Below, in pieces: positions 48,445-61,443 of a stretch of DNA of 64,000 nucleotides. The stretch is from positions 4,682,645-4,746,644 of the forward strand of contig CP022114.1 of assembly GCA_002211745.1 (NCBI GenBank). The letters are read 5' to 3'. The notes beneath the pieces are model-generated. The model ran no database searches, had not been told where the DNA came from, and saw nothing but the letters and a program-made list of their open reading frames with translations. The stretch's first letter is position 1. Each line of letters begins with the position of its first letter. The stretch is from Kluyvera genomosp. 3. Lineage in GTDB: Bacteria > Pseudomonadota > Gammaproteobacteria > Enterobacterales > Enterobacteriaceae. The position numbers were made by a program, and so were the translations under genes.

Positions 48445-50407
48445 TGCGACAATTTACACCGCAAGAACAGGCTACGCTGGTTCAGCGCGCCCGCCAGCAA
48501 CCGAATATTATCCAGCGCCTTATCGCCGATAACGACGTCGTTCTGAATCATCCGCTCTGCGTCCCACAAACCGGCATCGCCACCTGGGGCACTATTTTTT
48601 CTGCCCGCAGCATGGCGTAAAACTGCAATGGGATCGTGACAGCCCGAGGCCCATCAATGCCCGGTCGATCGGCAGATATTTACCGGCGAACCCTACGACG
48701 GCGCGTGGTGGCGTATGATGAATGGCCATAACTGCCGCGCCAGCTATCAGCTCGGGCTATTATGGCTGCTCACCGGTGAGGCGCATTACGCGCAGCGTGT
48801 TCGACAAATTTTACTCGCTTACGCCCGCTACTACCCTGCTTATGAAGTTCATGGCGGCATTCCCTGCAATGGGCCGGGCAAAATGAACATCCAAACGCTT
48901 TGCGAAGCCAATTGCCTGCTGGAACTGGCAAAAGGCTACGATTTGATCCGTTCAACGCTCACTCGCCGACAGCAGCGGTTTATCGAATCGCGTCTGCTGC
49001 GACCGGGCGCGGCGTTCTTGTGTCAGCATCGGGAAAACCAACTGCACAACCATGAAGTGAAGGTAAACGCCGCCATTGGCGTACTCGGGCTGTTACTGGA
49101 CGATGCCACTGTGGTGGATTTCGCCATTAATGAACCGTATGGCTTACGCTGGCAGTTACAGCAGGGTTTATACCCGGAGGGGCTGTGGTTTGAAGGCTCG
49201 GCCCATTATCACTTCTACGTTCTGCAAGGCTATTTTGACTGGGAAAAATTCGCGCGTGGTACCGACTGGAGCCTGATGGAGGAAGGCCTGTATGAGCGCA
49301 TGCTCGATTTCCCCCTTAACCTGCTGACCCCGACGGCACATTCCCGTTCATTAACGATGCGGTAAGCGGACAAAATACGCTACATCATGATGATATTTAT
49401 GAATTTGCCTTTAAACATTATCGTAAACCGGCTTACGCCGCTGCCCTTAAGCACATTTATCAACCCAGTCGCGTGATAACCTCGATGCCTTTCTGTATGG
49501 CGTCGACGATCTGCCGGATGATGTTACGCTGCCCAGTGAAAATATTGTCCATGCGCCGGGCTGCGGGTTGACGTTAATACGCCAGCCCGCACATCACCAC
49601 GGGTTACTGGTAAAGCACATGCCCTTTAGCGGCGAGCACGACCACCATGATTATCTGGCGATAACGCTGTGGATGCAGGGCCATGCGCTGCTACCAGATC
49701 TGGGAACCACCGGTTATGGCGCGGATCTGCACCGTGACTATTACAAAAACAGCGCCACGCACAATACGTTGAGCGTAAACCTGACCAACGCCCGCCGGCG
49801 CGCCCGCAAACGCGATGGGTACACCGTTCGCCTGACGCCCTCCACCTGGCCTGTTACGTTGACTGGTGTAAGCCATTCCCTCCGCTGCCAAGTTTTTCGT
49901 TAACGGAGTGGGATGAGGTGGCCTGGCGGGATATCGCTTTTCACCGCCATCTCATCATTCATGATGGGCTGATTTTTGATGTTGCCCGCATAAGTAACCC
50001 ACATCGGCAAGCGCTGTACTGGACGCTGCACGTCGACGGTACGCCTGGGCGCCGTATCAGGGGCATGCTGCCCGCCTCGGAGGCCGCTGGCGCGCTTGAA
50101 GAATGTGGTTTGTTCACCGCTAACGGGAAGCGTTAGCCGCCGCTATGGCACGCCAGCCGGCGAGTTCACGCTTTGGCTGGCGGGTCAGGGCACATTATAT
50201 GAAGGGGATGGGCCAGCCAACCCGGCGATTAGCGATTTGCGCTACCTGGTCAACCATAGCGACGCACCGCATATGAATATCGTCGGCTGTTATTGCCTGA
50301 ATTCGCAGGATGAAATAGAACAATTTTCCGTGCGCTGGGAAGATGGGTGCTGCGAAATTGCCTATCAGCGTTGCGGCCAGCAGCAGTCGCTGACCGTCAA
50401 CGTCTAA
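48444..50407 (+). CDS. Heparinase II/III-like protein, seven single-base losses
   Basis: Restored 656 residues. An alpha/alpha-toroid N-terminal half (TGEPYDGAWWRMMNGHNCRASYQLGLLWLLTG, HNHEVKVNAAIGVLGL, LYPEGLWFEGSAHYHFY) is followed by the beta-sheet heparinase domain (MPFSGEHDHHDYLAITLW, LPDLGTTGYGADLHRDYYKNSATHNTLSV). The clustered His/Asp and Tyr residues are those used by this lyase fold. Breaks at 48586, 48650, 49328, 49464, 49791, 50125 and 50140, all G/C runs. No signal peptide: it would act inside the cell on imported oligosaccharide. Substrate unknown. Last gene of the cluster, convergent with fre. Confidence 0.8.
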
Positions 50408-50439
50408 ACGCGCCGGTTTTCACCGACGCGCCTGCCAGG

Positions 50440-51141
50440 TCAAATAAACGCAAACGCGTCGCCAAACAGGCGGTCTTCACGCGCCTGGCGTTCATTGCAG
50501 AACAGATCACGCGCGATTTTCGCCATTTCAAAGCGGCCAGCAATATAGATATCGTGCTCCGCCAGCGTACCGTAATCCTGCAGCACCGCCGTCAATACGG
50601 TACCCGAACGCCCGCGCCACTCTTCTTCAGGCTGCTCAACCACCGGCACCACGCGCAGGTTAGGATGATTCACCGACAGCGCTTCCAGCTCAGAGAGATC
50701 GTAGAGATGTTTCTCTTCGCGGCCACCCCAGTAGATCGCCACGTCGCGATTCGGGTTACGCGCCAGCGCGGTCAGCAGAATGGAGCGTACGTAGGAGAAG
50801 CCCGTACCGCCAGCAATCAGCACCAGCGGACGATCGTCTTCATCACGTAACCAGGCCTCGCCGTGCGGGATATCTACCACCACTTCGCGGTCTTTGAGGA
50901 TGCGGTCCATCACGGCCATTGCGTACAGGTTCAGCTCAGAAGCACCAATGTGCAACTCGATAAACGCCTTTTCATTCGGCGTTGAGGCCATGGAGAACGG
51001 ACGCTTATCGCGCTCGTCCATCACCACCATCAGATACTGTCCGGCACGAAATGAGAAGGCAGCTTCGGGTACTAAACGAACGCGATATACCGTATCGGTA
51101 ATGGCATCCACCGAGGTCACTTTACAGCTTAAGGTTGTCAT
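50440..51141 (-). CDS. fre: NAD(P)H-flavin reductase Fre
   Basis: Reduces free FMN, FAD or riboflavin with NAD(P)H. Start 51141 ([21 protein letters not shown]) gives 233 residues, E. coli length; upstream in-frame codons are not conserved. Flavin-binding RPFSMAST near residue 46 and nicotinamide-binding [12 protein letters not shown] near residue 110. Intact. Downstream of ubiD on the same strand. Confidence 0.95.
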   Translation of the reverse strand: MTTLSCKVTSVDAITDTVYRVRLVPEAAFSFRAGQYLMVVMDERDKRPFSMASTPNEKAFIELHIGASELNLYAMAVMDRILKDREVVVDIPHGEAWLRDEDDRPLVLIAGGTGFSYVRSILLTALARNPNRDVAIYWGGREEKHLYDLSELEALSVNHPNLRVVPVVEQPEEEWRGRSGTVLTAVLQDYGTLAEHDIYIAGRFEMAKIARDLFCNERQAREDRLFGDAFAFI

Positions 51142-51227
51142 GCGCTCCCTCTGTCGGGTCTTTTCCCCCATCCTCATTCACGCGGTCGGCGCAACGTCCA
51201 CGGCGTGAAATCTTCCGGGGTGGGTTA

Positions 51228-52704
51228 TCATTTATTGTCGGAAAATATGGCCAGCTCGTCCCAGATCTCATCAATACGCGCCGTAACGGCGGGATCTTTC
51301 TTAATTGGACGGCCCCATTCGCGCTGGGTTTCCCCAGGCCATTTGTTGGTGGCGTCCAGCCCCATTTTCGACCCCAGGCCGGAAACCGGCGAGGCGAAAT
51401 CCAGATAATCAATCGGCGTATTCTCTACCAGCACGGTATCCCGCGCGGGGTCCATGCGGGTAGTGATCGCCCATATCACATCGTTCCAGTCACGTGCGTT
51501 GACGTCATCATCGCAGACAATCACGAATTTTGTGTACATAAACTGGCGTAAAAACGACCACACGCCATCATTACGCGTTTTGCGTGCCCAGCATACTGTT
51601 TTTTCATCGTCACGACGGCAAGGCGATATGAACACCCTTCCGGCGGCAGATAGAAATCAACGATTTCCGGGAACTGCTTTTGCAAAATAGGCACGAAGAC
51701 TTCATTCAGCGCTACGCCCAGCACCGCCGGCTCATCCGGCGGACGCCCGGTATAGGTGGAGTGATAAATCGCGTCTTCACGCTGGGTAATGTGGGTGACG
51801 GTAAACACCGGGAAGCTGTCCACTTCGTTGTAGTAACCGGTGTGATCGCCATAGGGGCCTTCCGGCGCCATTTCGCCAGGCTCAATATAGCCTTCGAGGA
51901 CAATCTCGGCGCTGGCTGGCACTTCCAGATCGTTGGAAAGACACTTCACCACTTCCGTTTTCGTCCCGCGTAGCAAACCCGCGAAAGCGTACTCAGAAAG
52001 CGTGTCCGGTACCGGCGTCACCGCGCCAAGAATGGTTGCCGGGTCTGCGCCCAGCGCGACCGATACCGGGAAACGTTCGCCCGGGTGTGCAGCGCACCAC
52101 TCCTGGAAATCCAGCGCGCCGCCGCGATGCGACAGCCAGCGCATAATCAATTTGTTTTTGCCAATCACCTGCTGACGATAGATGCCCAGGTTCTGCCGCT
52201 CTTTATGCGGACCACGGGTCACCGTCAGGCCCCAGGTAATGAGCGGTGCCGCATCTTCCGGCCAACAGGTCATCACCGGAATGCGCGAGAGATCGACATC
52301 GTCGCCGGAGAGAACTTTCTGCTGGCAAGGCGCGCCGCGCAGGCGCTTAGTCGGCATGTTCAACACCTGTTTGAACTGCGGCAGTTTGTCGAACAAGTCG
52401 CGGAAACCTTTTGGCGGCTCCGGTTCCTTCAGGAAGGCTAAGAGTTTACCCACTTCACGTAACGCGCTGACGTCTTCCTGCCCCATGCCCAGCGCCACGC
52501 GCTTGGGGTGCCGAACAGATTGCACAGCACCGGCATGTCATAACCTTTAGGATTTTCAAACAGCAGCGCTGGCCCACCCGCACGCAGGGTGCGATCGGCA
52601 ATTTCGGTAATTTCCAGATGGGGATCAACCGGGAGGCTAATACGTTTTAGTTCACCCTGCTGTTCGAGTATGGTCAGAAAGTCGCGTAGGTCATGGTATT
52701 TCAT
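51228..52704 (-). CDS. ubiD: 3-octaprenyl-4-hydroxybenzoate decarboxylase UbiD, two single-base losses
   Basis: Prenylated-FMN-dependent decarboxylase of ubiquinone synthesis (cofactor from UbiX). The start at 52704 ([22 protein letters not shown]) is used; E. coli is sometimes annotated three residues longer. Breaks at 52505-52508 (restores [18 protein letters not shown]) and 51565-51566 (restores [17 protein letters not shown]). Active-site stretches [16 protein letters not shown] and [14 protein letters not shown] are intact. Restored 492 residues. Confidence 0.95.
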
Positions 52705-52865
52705 GGGTAATTCTTGGCCTCCTGGTAAGCGCCTTAGTATACGGCGAATGGTCCTTCGATGCTGTATTTTTGTTAAATTAGCGTGAATTAAAGCTGTCAT
52801 AATCAACATCGCGATCTGCCCGCACTTTTGCTATGCTTCCGCGCTAACGAGTGGAAAGAGTCATT

Positions 52866-53354
52866 ATGCAAGCCTGGTATTTACTGTACTGCAAACGCGG
52901 GCAACTTCAGCGCGCCCAGGAACATCTTGAGAGACAGGCGGTAAACTGCCTGACGCCGATGATCACCCTGGAAAAAATAGTGCGCGGCAAGCGCACCTCG
53001 GTTAGTGAGCCGCTGTTCCCGAACTATCTGTTCGTGGAATTTGACCCGGAGGTGATTCACACCACCACGATTAACGCCACCCGCGGCGTCAGCCATTTTG
53101 TCCGCTTTGGGATGAGCCCGGCAACCGTGCCATCTTCGGTCATCCATCAGCTATCCATCTATCGGCCTGATGATATCACCGATCCACAAACACCTTATCC
53201 CGGTGACAGTGTTGTGATTACGGAAGGCGCGTTCGAGGGGTTGAAGGCCATCTTTGCCGAGCCTGACGGCGAAGCGCGTTCTATGCTGCTGCTTAACCTG
53301 CTGAACAAGCAAATTATGCAGAGCGTCAAAAACACCGACTTCCGCAAGGCCTGA
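52866..53354 (+). CDS. rfaH: Transcription antiterminator RfaH
   Basis: NusG paralogue recruited at ops elements in LPS, capsule and similar long operons. 162 residues from [24 protein letters not shown] domain with [32 protein letters not shown]. The C-terminal domain, [23 protein letters not shown], is known to switch between helical hairpin and KOW barrel. Intact. Divergent from ubiD and convergent with tatD, whose stop is one base away. Confidence 0.96.
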   Translation: MQAWYLLYCKRGQLQRAQEHLERQAVNCLTPMITLEKIVRGKRTSVSEPLFPNYLFVEFDPEVIHTTTINATRGVSHFVRFGMSPATVPSSVIHQLSIYRPDDITDPQTPYPGDSVVITEGAFEGLKAIFAEPDGEARSMLLLNLLNKQIMQSVKNTDFRKA

Positions 53355-53355
53355 A

Positions 53356-54135
53356 CTAAAAGTCGATCTTCAATAGCCGTTTGGCGTTACTGTCCGTAAC
53401 GGCTTCCAACCACTGTGCGTCTTCCCACGCCATTCAGCCACGCGTGACAGAATATGCCGTACGTAGGCCGGCTCGTTACGACGCGATGCCGGTTTCGGCG
53501 TCATGTCGCGCGGCAACAGATACGGCGCATCGGTCTCCAGCAGCAGGCGATCCGCGGGATCGTCGGCAGCAGTTCTCGCAGTTCCAGACCGCGACGCTCA
53601 TCGCAGACCCAGCCGGTGATGCCAATCATCAGGCCCGGTCCAGGCACTGCTGCGCTTCTTCACGCGTGCCTGTAAAGCAGTGCAGCACTGCACCCGGCAA
53701 ATGGTCGAGCCACGGCTCCAGCAGCGCGAGGAAACGCTCGTGAGCATCGCGGCAGTGCAAAAATACTGGCATACCCAGCTCGGCGGCCATCGCCAACTGA
53801 GCGCTAAACGCGATTTCCTGCTCGGCTGGCGTGGAGAAGTTGCGGTTGAAGTCCAGGCCGCACTCGCCCACCGCCACCACTTCGGGCTTGTTCACCAGCG
53901 CATAGATGGCGTCCGCTACCTCCGGCGACCAACTGCTGCTGTCATGTGGATGAACGCCTGCCGTTGACCAACAGCCTTCAAAGCGTTCCGCTAGCCGCTG
54001 TGCTTCTTCGCTCTCATGACGGTTGGTTCCGGTCAGCAGCATACCGTGCACGCCCGCGGCCCGTGCTCGCGCGACCACCTCATCACGATCGCGCACGAAC
54101 TGTGAACTGGTCAGGTTAACACCGATATCAAACAT
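53356..54135 (-). CDS. tatD: TatD metal-dependent DNase, three single-base losses
   Basis: TIM-barrel 3'-5' exonuclease, cytoplasmic; not needed for Tat export despite its name. Start 54135 ([20 protein letters not shown]). Metal-site segments [28 protein letters not shown] and AVLHCFTGT. Breaks at 53634-53636 (restores [22 protein letters not shown]), 53556-53558 (restores [21 protein letters not shown]) and 53425-53427 (restores [15 protein letters not shown]). Restored 260 residues ending RLLKIDF, as in E. coli. Confidence 0.94.
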
Positions 54136-54151
54136 CCTTGCCCCATATGAC

Positions 54152-54171
54152 AACCGCCCTTACGGGCGGTT
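54152..54171 (-). terminator. Hairpin in the tatC-tatD gap
   Basis: An 8-bp perfect stem, AACCGCCC / GGGCGGTT, with a short loop lies between tatC and tatD. No T run follows on the minus strand, so it is more likely an mRNA-processing or attenuating hairpin within tatABCD than a full terminator. Confidence 0.45.
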
Positions 54172-54173
54172 GG

Positions 54174-54936
54174 TTATTCTTCAGTTTGTTCCGCTTCCGC
54201 GTCTTCGTCACGCGTGAGTCGCTTGCCCGCGTAGAAGCGAGAGAAGAAGACCCCCACTTCAAACAGACAGTACATCGGATAGCCAGCAGCGTCTGCGAGA
54301 ACACGTCCGGCGGCGTCAACAGCATGCCGACCACAAACGCGCCAACCAGCACGTAAGGGCGCTTCTTGCGCAGATCGTCCGGCGTGGTCACGCCGACCCA
54401 GCACAGCAGAACGATAGCAACGGGCACCTCAAACGACACGCCGAAGGCAATAAACAGCGACATGACAAAATCGAGGTAGCTCTTGATATCCGTTGAGACC
54501 AGCACCCCTTCCGGCGCGGTATGCGTCAGGAAGCCAAAGGCCAGTGGGAACACCACAAAGTAGGCAAACGCCATGCCGATATAAAACAGCAGGGTGCTGG
54601 ACACCAGCAGCGGCACCACCAGACGACGTTCATGCTTATACAGCGCAGGGCAACAAACGCCCATACCTGGTACAGAATAACCGGCGCGGAGAGGATCAGC
54701 GAAACCATAAAGGTTAGCTTGATCGGCGTGAAAAACGGCGACGCCACGTCGGTGGCGATCATCGTCGCGCCAACCGGCATCTGTTTAATAAGCGGCGCGG
54801 AGACCAGCTGATAGATATCGTTGGCGAAGTAAACCAACGCCAGGAAAATGACGAGAACCGCGATGATGCAGTTGAGCAGGCGCTTGCGCAGCTCAATCAA
54901 ATGAGCGATCAGCGGTTGAGTATCTTCTACGCTCAT
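54174..54936 (-). CDS. tatC: Twin-arginine translocase subunit TatC, two single-base losses
   Basis: Six-helix inner-membrane receptor for twin-arginine signal peptides. [23 protein letters not shown] contains the essential HLxELRxR signal-binding motif. Breaks at 54648-54650 (restores [23 protein letters not shown]) and 54277-54278 (restores [21 protein letters not shown]). Restored 254 residues with a charged C-terminal tail ending AEAEQTEE. Two bases after tatB. Confidence 0.95.
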
Positions 54937-54938
54937 GT

Positions 54939-55461
54939 TTACGATTTATCACTCGATGCGGGGAGGATTCAGGAGCAGCGGCAGCAGAGACTTTCTCTTT
55001 CTCTGCCGGTTTCACCACCTCGGACTCCGGTACTTCGGCAGGCTTAGCCACCGGCTCTTCAGCGTGCGTCGCCTGCGGTTCAGCCGCCTGCGATGGCTCA
55101 ACGGCTTTATCCTTCGCCACCGGGTTATGGATGGTATTGGCCTCGTCGCTCGCCTTTTCAGGATCATGCATCGAATAGGACCGTTTCATCGACTCAGCCG
55201 CTTCACGCAGTTCATCCATGGAAGCCTTAAGTTCAGGCGTCAGGCTATCCAGACTTGCTTTCTCCACTTTCTTCAGGCTGTCCTGAAACTCCTGGAGTTT
55301 AAGCTCCTGCGTCAGCTCATTTTGTACGGTAGTCGCCAGCGAGCGCAGCGCCCGAATCCAGCCCACCACCGTTTTCACCGCTACCGGCAGACGTTTTGGC
55401 CCAATACAATGAGGCCAATAACGAACACCAGCAGCAGTTCACTGAAACCAATATCAAACAC
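54939..55461 (-). CDS. tatB: Sec-independent translocase subunit TatB, two single-base losses
   Basis: Forms the TatBC receptor complex. A GTG start at 55461 gives [21 protein letters not shown], a single N-terminal membrane helix followed by the amphipathic [14 protein letters not shown]. Breaks at 55400-55402 (restores [11 protein letters not shown]) and 54960-54963 (restores PESSPASSDKS and the stop at 54939). The tail is long, Ala/Pro/Glu-rich and variable, as in the family. Restored 174 residues. The start is 3 bp after the tatA stop. Confidence 0.92.
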
Positions 55462-55464
55462 GAA

Positions 55465-55722
55465 TTACACCTGCTCGTTGTCGTGGCGTTTCGCTTCGTC
55501 TTTCTTTGCACTTTCCTGCTTATCAGCAATTGATTTTGCAGTGAAATCTGCATCCTGGTCCGCTTTAGGTTTGTTGTCGTCTTCATCACTCATGGCCTTC
55601 TTGAAGCCTTTGATGGACGAGCCTAAATCGGAACCCAGCGAGCTCAGCTTTTTAGTCCCGAAAAGCAGAACTACGATAACGACGATAATCAGCAACTGCC
55701 AAATACTAATACCACCATACAT
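55465..55722 (-). CDS. tatA: Sec-independent translocase subunit TatA
   Basis: Pore-forming subunit of Tat export. Start 55722 ([22 protein letters not shown]) follows AGAGGAAC. One membrane helix, the [24 protein letters not shown] amphipathic helix, then an acidic/basic tail. 85 residues. Intact. First of tatABCD, 72 bp after ubiB. Confidence 0.95.
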   Translation of the reverse strand: MYGGISIWQLLIIVVIVVLLFGTKKLSSLGSDLGSSIKGFKKAMSDEDDNKPKADQDADFTAKSIADKQESAKKDEAKRHDNEQV

Positions 55723-55794
55723 GTTCCTCTGATAGATGATGAAATAACCAACGCGCATTATACGTTATGCAGCGCCCTGTTAGCGACGCATAAT

Positions 55795-58031
<2,237 letters not shown>

Positions 58032-58046
58032 AGCGGCCCCCACTTA

Positions 58047-58802
58047 TCAGAATTTATAGCCACGGTGCAGCGCGACAATCCCTGCCGTCAGGTTGTAGTA
58101 ATCAACGTTTTCCAGCCCGGCGTTCTGCATCATCTCTTTCAGCGTGTCCTGATCCGGATGCATACGGATAGATTCCGCCAGATAGCGATAGCTGTCGGCA
58201 TCATTAGCCACCGCTTCGCCAATACGCGGCAGAATGTGGAACGAATAGGCGTCGTAGGCTTTGCTCAGCGGGTCGAAAACCGGCTTGGAGAATTCGAGCA
58301 CCAGCAGGCGTCCGCCCGGCTTCAGCACGCGGTACATGGAACGCAGCGCTTTGTCTTTGTCGGTGACGTTACGCAGACCGAAAGAGATGGTGATCAGGTC
58401 AAAGGTGTTATCCGGGAACGGCAGCGCTTCCGCGTTGGCCTGCACATATTCCACGTTGCCGACCACGCCGATATTGCGCAGCTTCTCACGCCCCATTTTC
58501 AGCATGGAGTCGTTGATGTCCGCCAGCACCACACGGCCGGTTTCACCCACCATGCGCGAGAATTTCGCCGTCAGGTCGCCGGTGCCGCCCGCCAGATCAA
58601 GAACCGTCTGTCCACGGCGCACGCCGCTGCAATCAATGGTAAAACGCTTCCATAGACGATGAATCCCGAATGACATCAGATCGTTCATTACATCGTATTT
58701 TGCGGCGACAGAATGGAATACATGCGCCACCATGTCTTCTTTCTGTGATTTGGCGATTGTCTGAAAGCCAAAGTGCGTCGTTTCTTGTGAATCCTCAACC
58801 AT
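58047..58802 (-). CDS. ubiE: Ubiquinone/menaquinone C-methyltransferase UbiE
   Basis: SAM-dependent C-methylation in ubiquinone and menaquinone synthesis. 251 residues. [24 protein letters not shown] motif [16 protein letters not shown]; family signatures [18 protein letters not shown] and [17 protein letters not shown]. Ends [13 protein letters not shown]. Intact and E. coli length. First of ubiE-ubiJ-ubiB. Confidence 0.97.
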   Translation of the reverse strand: MVEDSQETTHFGFQTIAKSQKEDMVAHVFHSVAAKYDVMNDLMSFGIHRLWKRFTIDCSGVRRGQTVLDLAGGTGDLTAKFSRMVGETGRVVLADINDSMLKMGREKLRNIGVVGNVEYVQANAEALPFPDNTFDLITISFGLRNVTDKDKALRSMYRVLKPGGRLLVLEFSKPVFDPLSKAYDAYSFHILPRIGEAVANDADSYRYLAESIRMHPDQDTLKEMMQNAGLENVDYYNLTAGIVALHRGYKF

Positions 58803-58902
58803 CTCTATGCCTGCTTATCAAGAAAATGTTCATGGAGTGTAACAGATTGGGCGCAATTGCCCTACGATTCCACCCCGTTACGAAATCCGTTCCGACGCCG
58901 GA

Positions 58903-60308
58903 TTAACGGCGTTCTGCCGCTAACGGATTGTCATCATTCATGTCGGTGTTGTCACGCAGACGAAAATCATCGTCTTGCGCCGTCGCTTGCTCAACCAAAT
59001 CCGGATTAATCTCGCGCTTCACCTCTACGCCAAGGTGGCGGAAGGCTTCAGCCTGCGTCAGCAGGTTGCCGCGCCCGCTGGTCAGTTTTTTCATCGCCTG
59101 ACGGTAGTTATCCTGGGCTTTATCGAGGCTCTGGCCGATGGCCGACATGTCGTCCACGAAAAGGCGCATTTTGTCATATAAGCGGCTGGCACGTTCAGCA
59201 ATATGTTGCGCATTGCGGCTCTGATGTTCATAGCGCCACAGGTTAGCGATGGTACGCAGCGCCACCAGCAGCGTAGTGGGGCTCACCAGCATAATATTGT
59301 TTTTCAGTGCTTCGCTGATTAGCTCTGGCTGGCGGTCAAGCGCCAACAGGAAAGCCGGCTCAACGGGGATAAACATCAGCACGTAGTCCAGCGAACGCAG
59401 GCCCGGCAACTGCTGGTAGTCTTTGCGCCCCAGCAGGCGAATATGATTACGCACCGCGGCAATGTGTTCCTGCAACGCGGCTTCGCGGGTGTAGTCATCA
59501 TCAGCGTTAAAGTAGCGCTCGTAGGCCACCAGCGTCATTTTGGCGTCGACCACCACATCTTTGCGATGCGGCAGACGGACGATCACATCAGGCTGCATGC
59601 GCGAATTGGCATCGGTATTGATGCTCACCTGGGTTTCGTATTCGTGCCCTTCCCGCAGGCCGGAAGCCTCCAGCACGCGGGTCAGCACCACTTCGCCCAG
59701 TTGCCCTGGGTTTTGTTGTCACCCTTCAGCGCTCGGGTCAGGTTGACCGCTTCCTGCATCATCCTACCGCTCATCTCTTGCAGACTACGAATTTCATAGG
59801 CCAACGTATGGCGCTCTTTCGCCTCCTGGCCAAAACTCTCCTGCACCTGGCGGCGAAAACCGTCGAGCTGCTCGCGCAGCGGGTGAGCAGGCCGTGCAGG
59901 CTCTGCCGGTTCTGTTCATCAACGCGGCGGTTGCTCTGTTCAAAAATGCGGTTGGCGAGGTTTTCAAACTGTTCGCTCAGGCGCTGCTCGCTGTTGAGCA
60001 TCAGACGATATTTTTCATCGCCGTGCTGACGGGTGGTTTCCAGCAGCGTGGTGACTTCCGGAGATCGACCTCCAGCGACGAGTTGATTTCCCGCAGGTTA
60101 CGCAGCTCGTTATTGAGCAACTCACACTCTTCACGCCAGTGGGCATTCTGGCAATCTGCTGTTTCGCCGCGCTCAGCTCACCGTACACATCACGCTCTTC
60201 CGCTAACTGCTCGGCGCGCTGCTGCGCCACGCGATAGCTCGCCGCCAGCCAGCCAATCGCGATCCCCGCCAGCGCCACCAGCGCATAAATCACCACGGCA
60301 ATATCCAC
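58903..60308 (-). CDS. rmuC: DNA recombination protein RmuC, four single-base losses
   Basis: Limits inversion at short repeats; predicted PD-(D/E)XK nuclease. A GTG start at 60308 gives an N-terminal membrane anchor (IYALVALAGIAIGWLAASY). A long coiled coil (EQLAEERDVYGELSAAKQQ ... NSEQRLSEQFENLANRIF) and a nuclease core (PDVIVRLPHRKDVVVDAKMTL) follow. Breaks at 60150-60151, 60058-60059, 59881-59883 and 59696-59698. Restored ~469 residues. Lies between udp and ubiE, as in E. coli. Confidence 0.92.
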
Positions 60309-60407
60309 AATGCCCCTGCATAAACCGGTTATCTGCAAAAAATAGGATTGTGCTGTATAAACGTCCAGTTTTAAAGCAGTTTCCTGCGAGCGTCTACGCA
60401 AAAAGAA

Positions 60408-60430
60408 AAAGGCCGAACAAGTCGGCCTTT
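60408..60430 (-). terminator. udp terminator
   Basis: AAAGGCCGA / TCGGCCTTT stem with a T-rich tail on the minus strand, 17 bp after the udp stop. Confidence 0.85.
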
Positions 60431-60447
60431 CGCAAAGGGAGGGGAAA

Positions 60448-61206
60448 TTACAGCAGGCGGCGCGCCGCTTCCACCACGATTTTCACCGCGTGGCTTTCGG
60501 TCTGCTTCATGGTCTCTGCGTTTGGAATTTCCTGCTGGGTACGGTTAACGATAACGCCGGCAACCATCCCCGCACGCAGACCCTGGCTAGAACACATGGT
60601 CAGCAACGTGGCCGATTCCATTTCGTAGTTCATTACACCCATAGACTGCCACTCTTCCATGGAGCCTTTGAAGGCTTTCACCACGCGGCCAGAGAAGGTG
60701 TCGTAACGTTCCTGCCCGGGTAGAAGGTGTCGGAAGAGGCGGTTACGCCCACATGGGTGGTTGCACCCACAGATTTCGCTGCTTCAACCAGCGCGGTGGT
60801 ACAAGCGAAATCAGCAACGGCCGGGTATTCCATCGGCGCAAAGTGCAGGCTCGCGCCGTCCAGACGGACGGAAGCGGTCGTCACCAGCACGTCACCGACG
60901 TTGATGTTCGGCTGAATCGCCCGGTGGTGCCCACGCGCAGGAAGGTACGAATACCCAGTTGCGCCAGCTCTTCCACGGCGATAGACGTTGATGGGCCACC
61001 GATACCGGTAGAGCACACGATCACCGGCTTGCCGTCGAGTTCGGCACGCCAGGAGGTAAATTCACGATGAGATGCCAGTTTGACCGGCTTTTCCATCAGC
61101 GCGGCGATCTTTTCCACACGCTCCGGGTCACCAGGGACAATCGCTAACGTGGCCCTTGTAAGTCATTTTTAGTGAGACCGAGATGAAAAACATCAGACTT
61201 GGACAT
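60448..61206 (-). CDS. udp: Uridine phosphorylase Udp, three single-base losses
   Basis: Reversible phosphorolysis of uridine to uracil and ribose-1-phosphate. The start at 61206 gives [21 protein letters not shown]. Breaks at 61153-61155 (restores [18 protein letters not shown]), 60920-60922 (restores [17 protein letters not shown]) and 60715-60717 (restores [17 protein letters not shown]). Phosphate and nucleoside sites [17 protein letters not shown] and [13 protein letters not shown] are present. Restored 253 residues, E. coli length. Confidence 0.96.
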
Positions 61207-61279
61207 AAAGAACTCCTCTGTGGTTCAGTTTTGTCAGAAGAAGCAAAAATGTACTTTATAGAAGACCACAACTCTTTTT

Positions 61280-61295
61280 CGTGATTACCATCACT
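61280..61295. promoter_or_regulatory. CRP-like site, promoter-proximal, in the udp-ysgA gap
   Basis: CGTGA, six bases, TCACT. It is the nearer of two CRP-like boxes upstream of udp. E. coli udp has two CRP sites with CytR acting between them. Confidence 0.6.
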
Positions 61296-61331
61296 AAGAA
61301 TTAAAAATATTACATTAAATTCCACGCAATT

Positions 61332-61347
61332 AGTGATTCACATCACA
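61332..61347. promoter_or_regulatory. CRP site, promoter-distal, in the udp-ysgA gap
   Basis: AGTGA, six bases, TCACA, one mismatch from consensus. It lies 52 bp from the first box, a spacing that fits cooperative CRP-CytR control of udp. It could also serve the divergent ysgA. Confidence 0.7.
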
Positions 61348-61443
61348 TTAACAAGTTATTGTTAATTCCTGCTGCACAAAAATGCGCCGCATTAAGGCAC
61401 TGTAATTCGGCTATGCGTTCATTAAAAGGGTACGGAGAATGCC

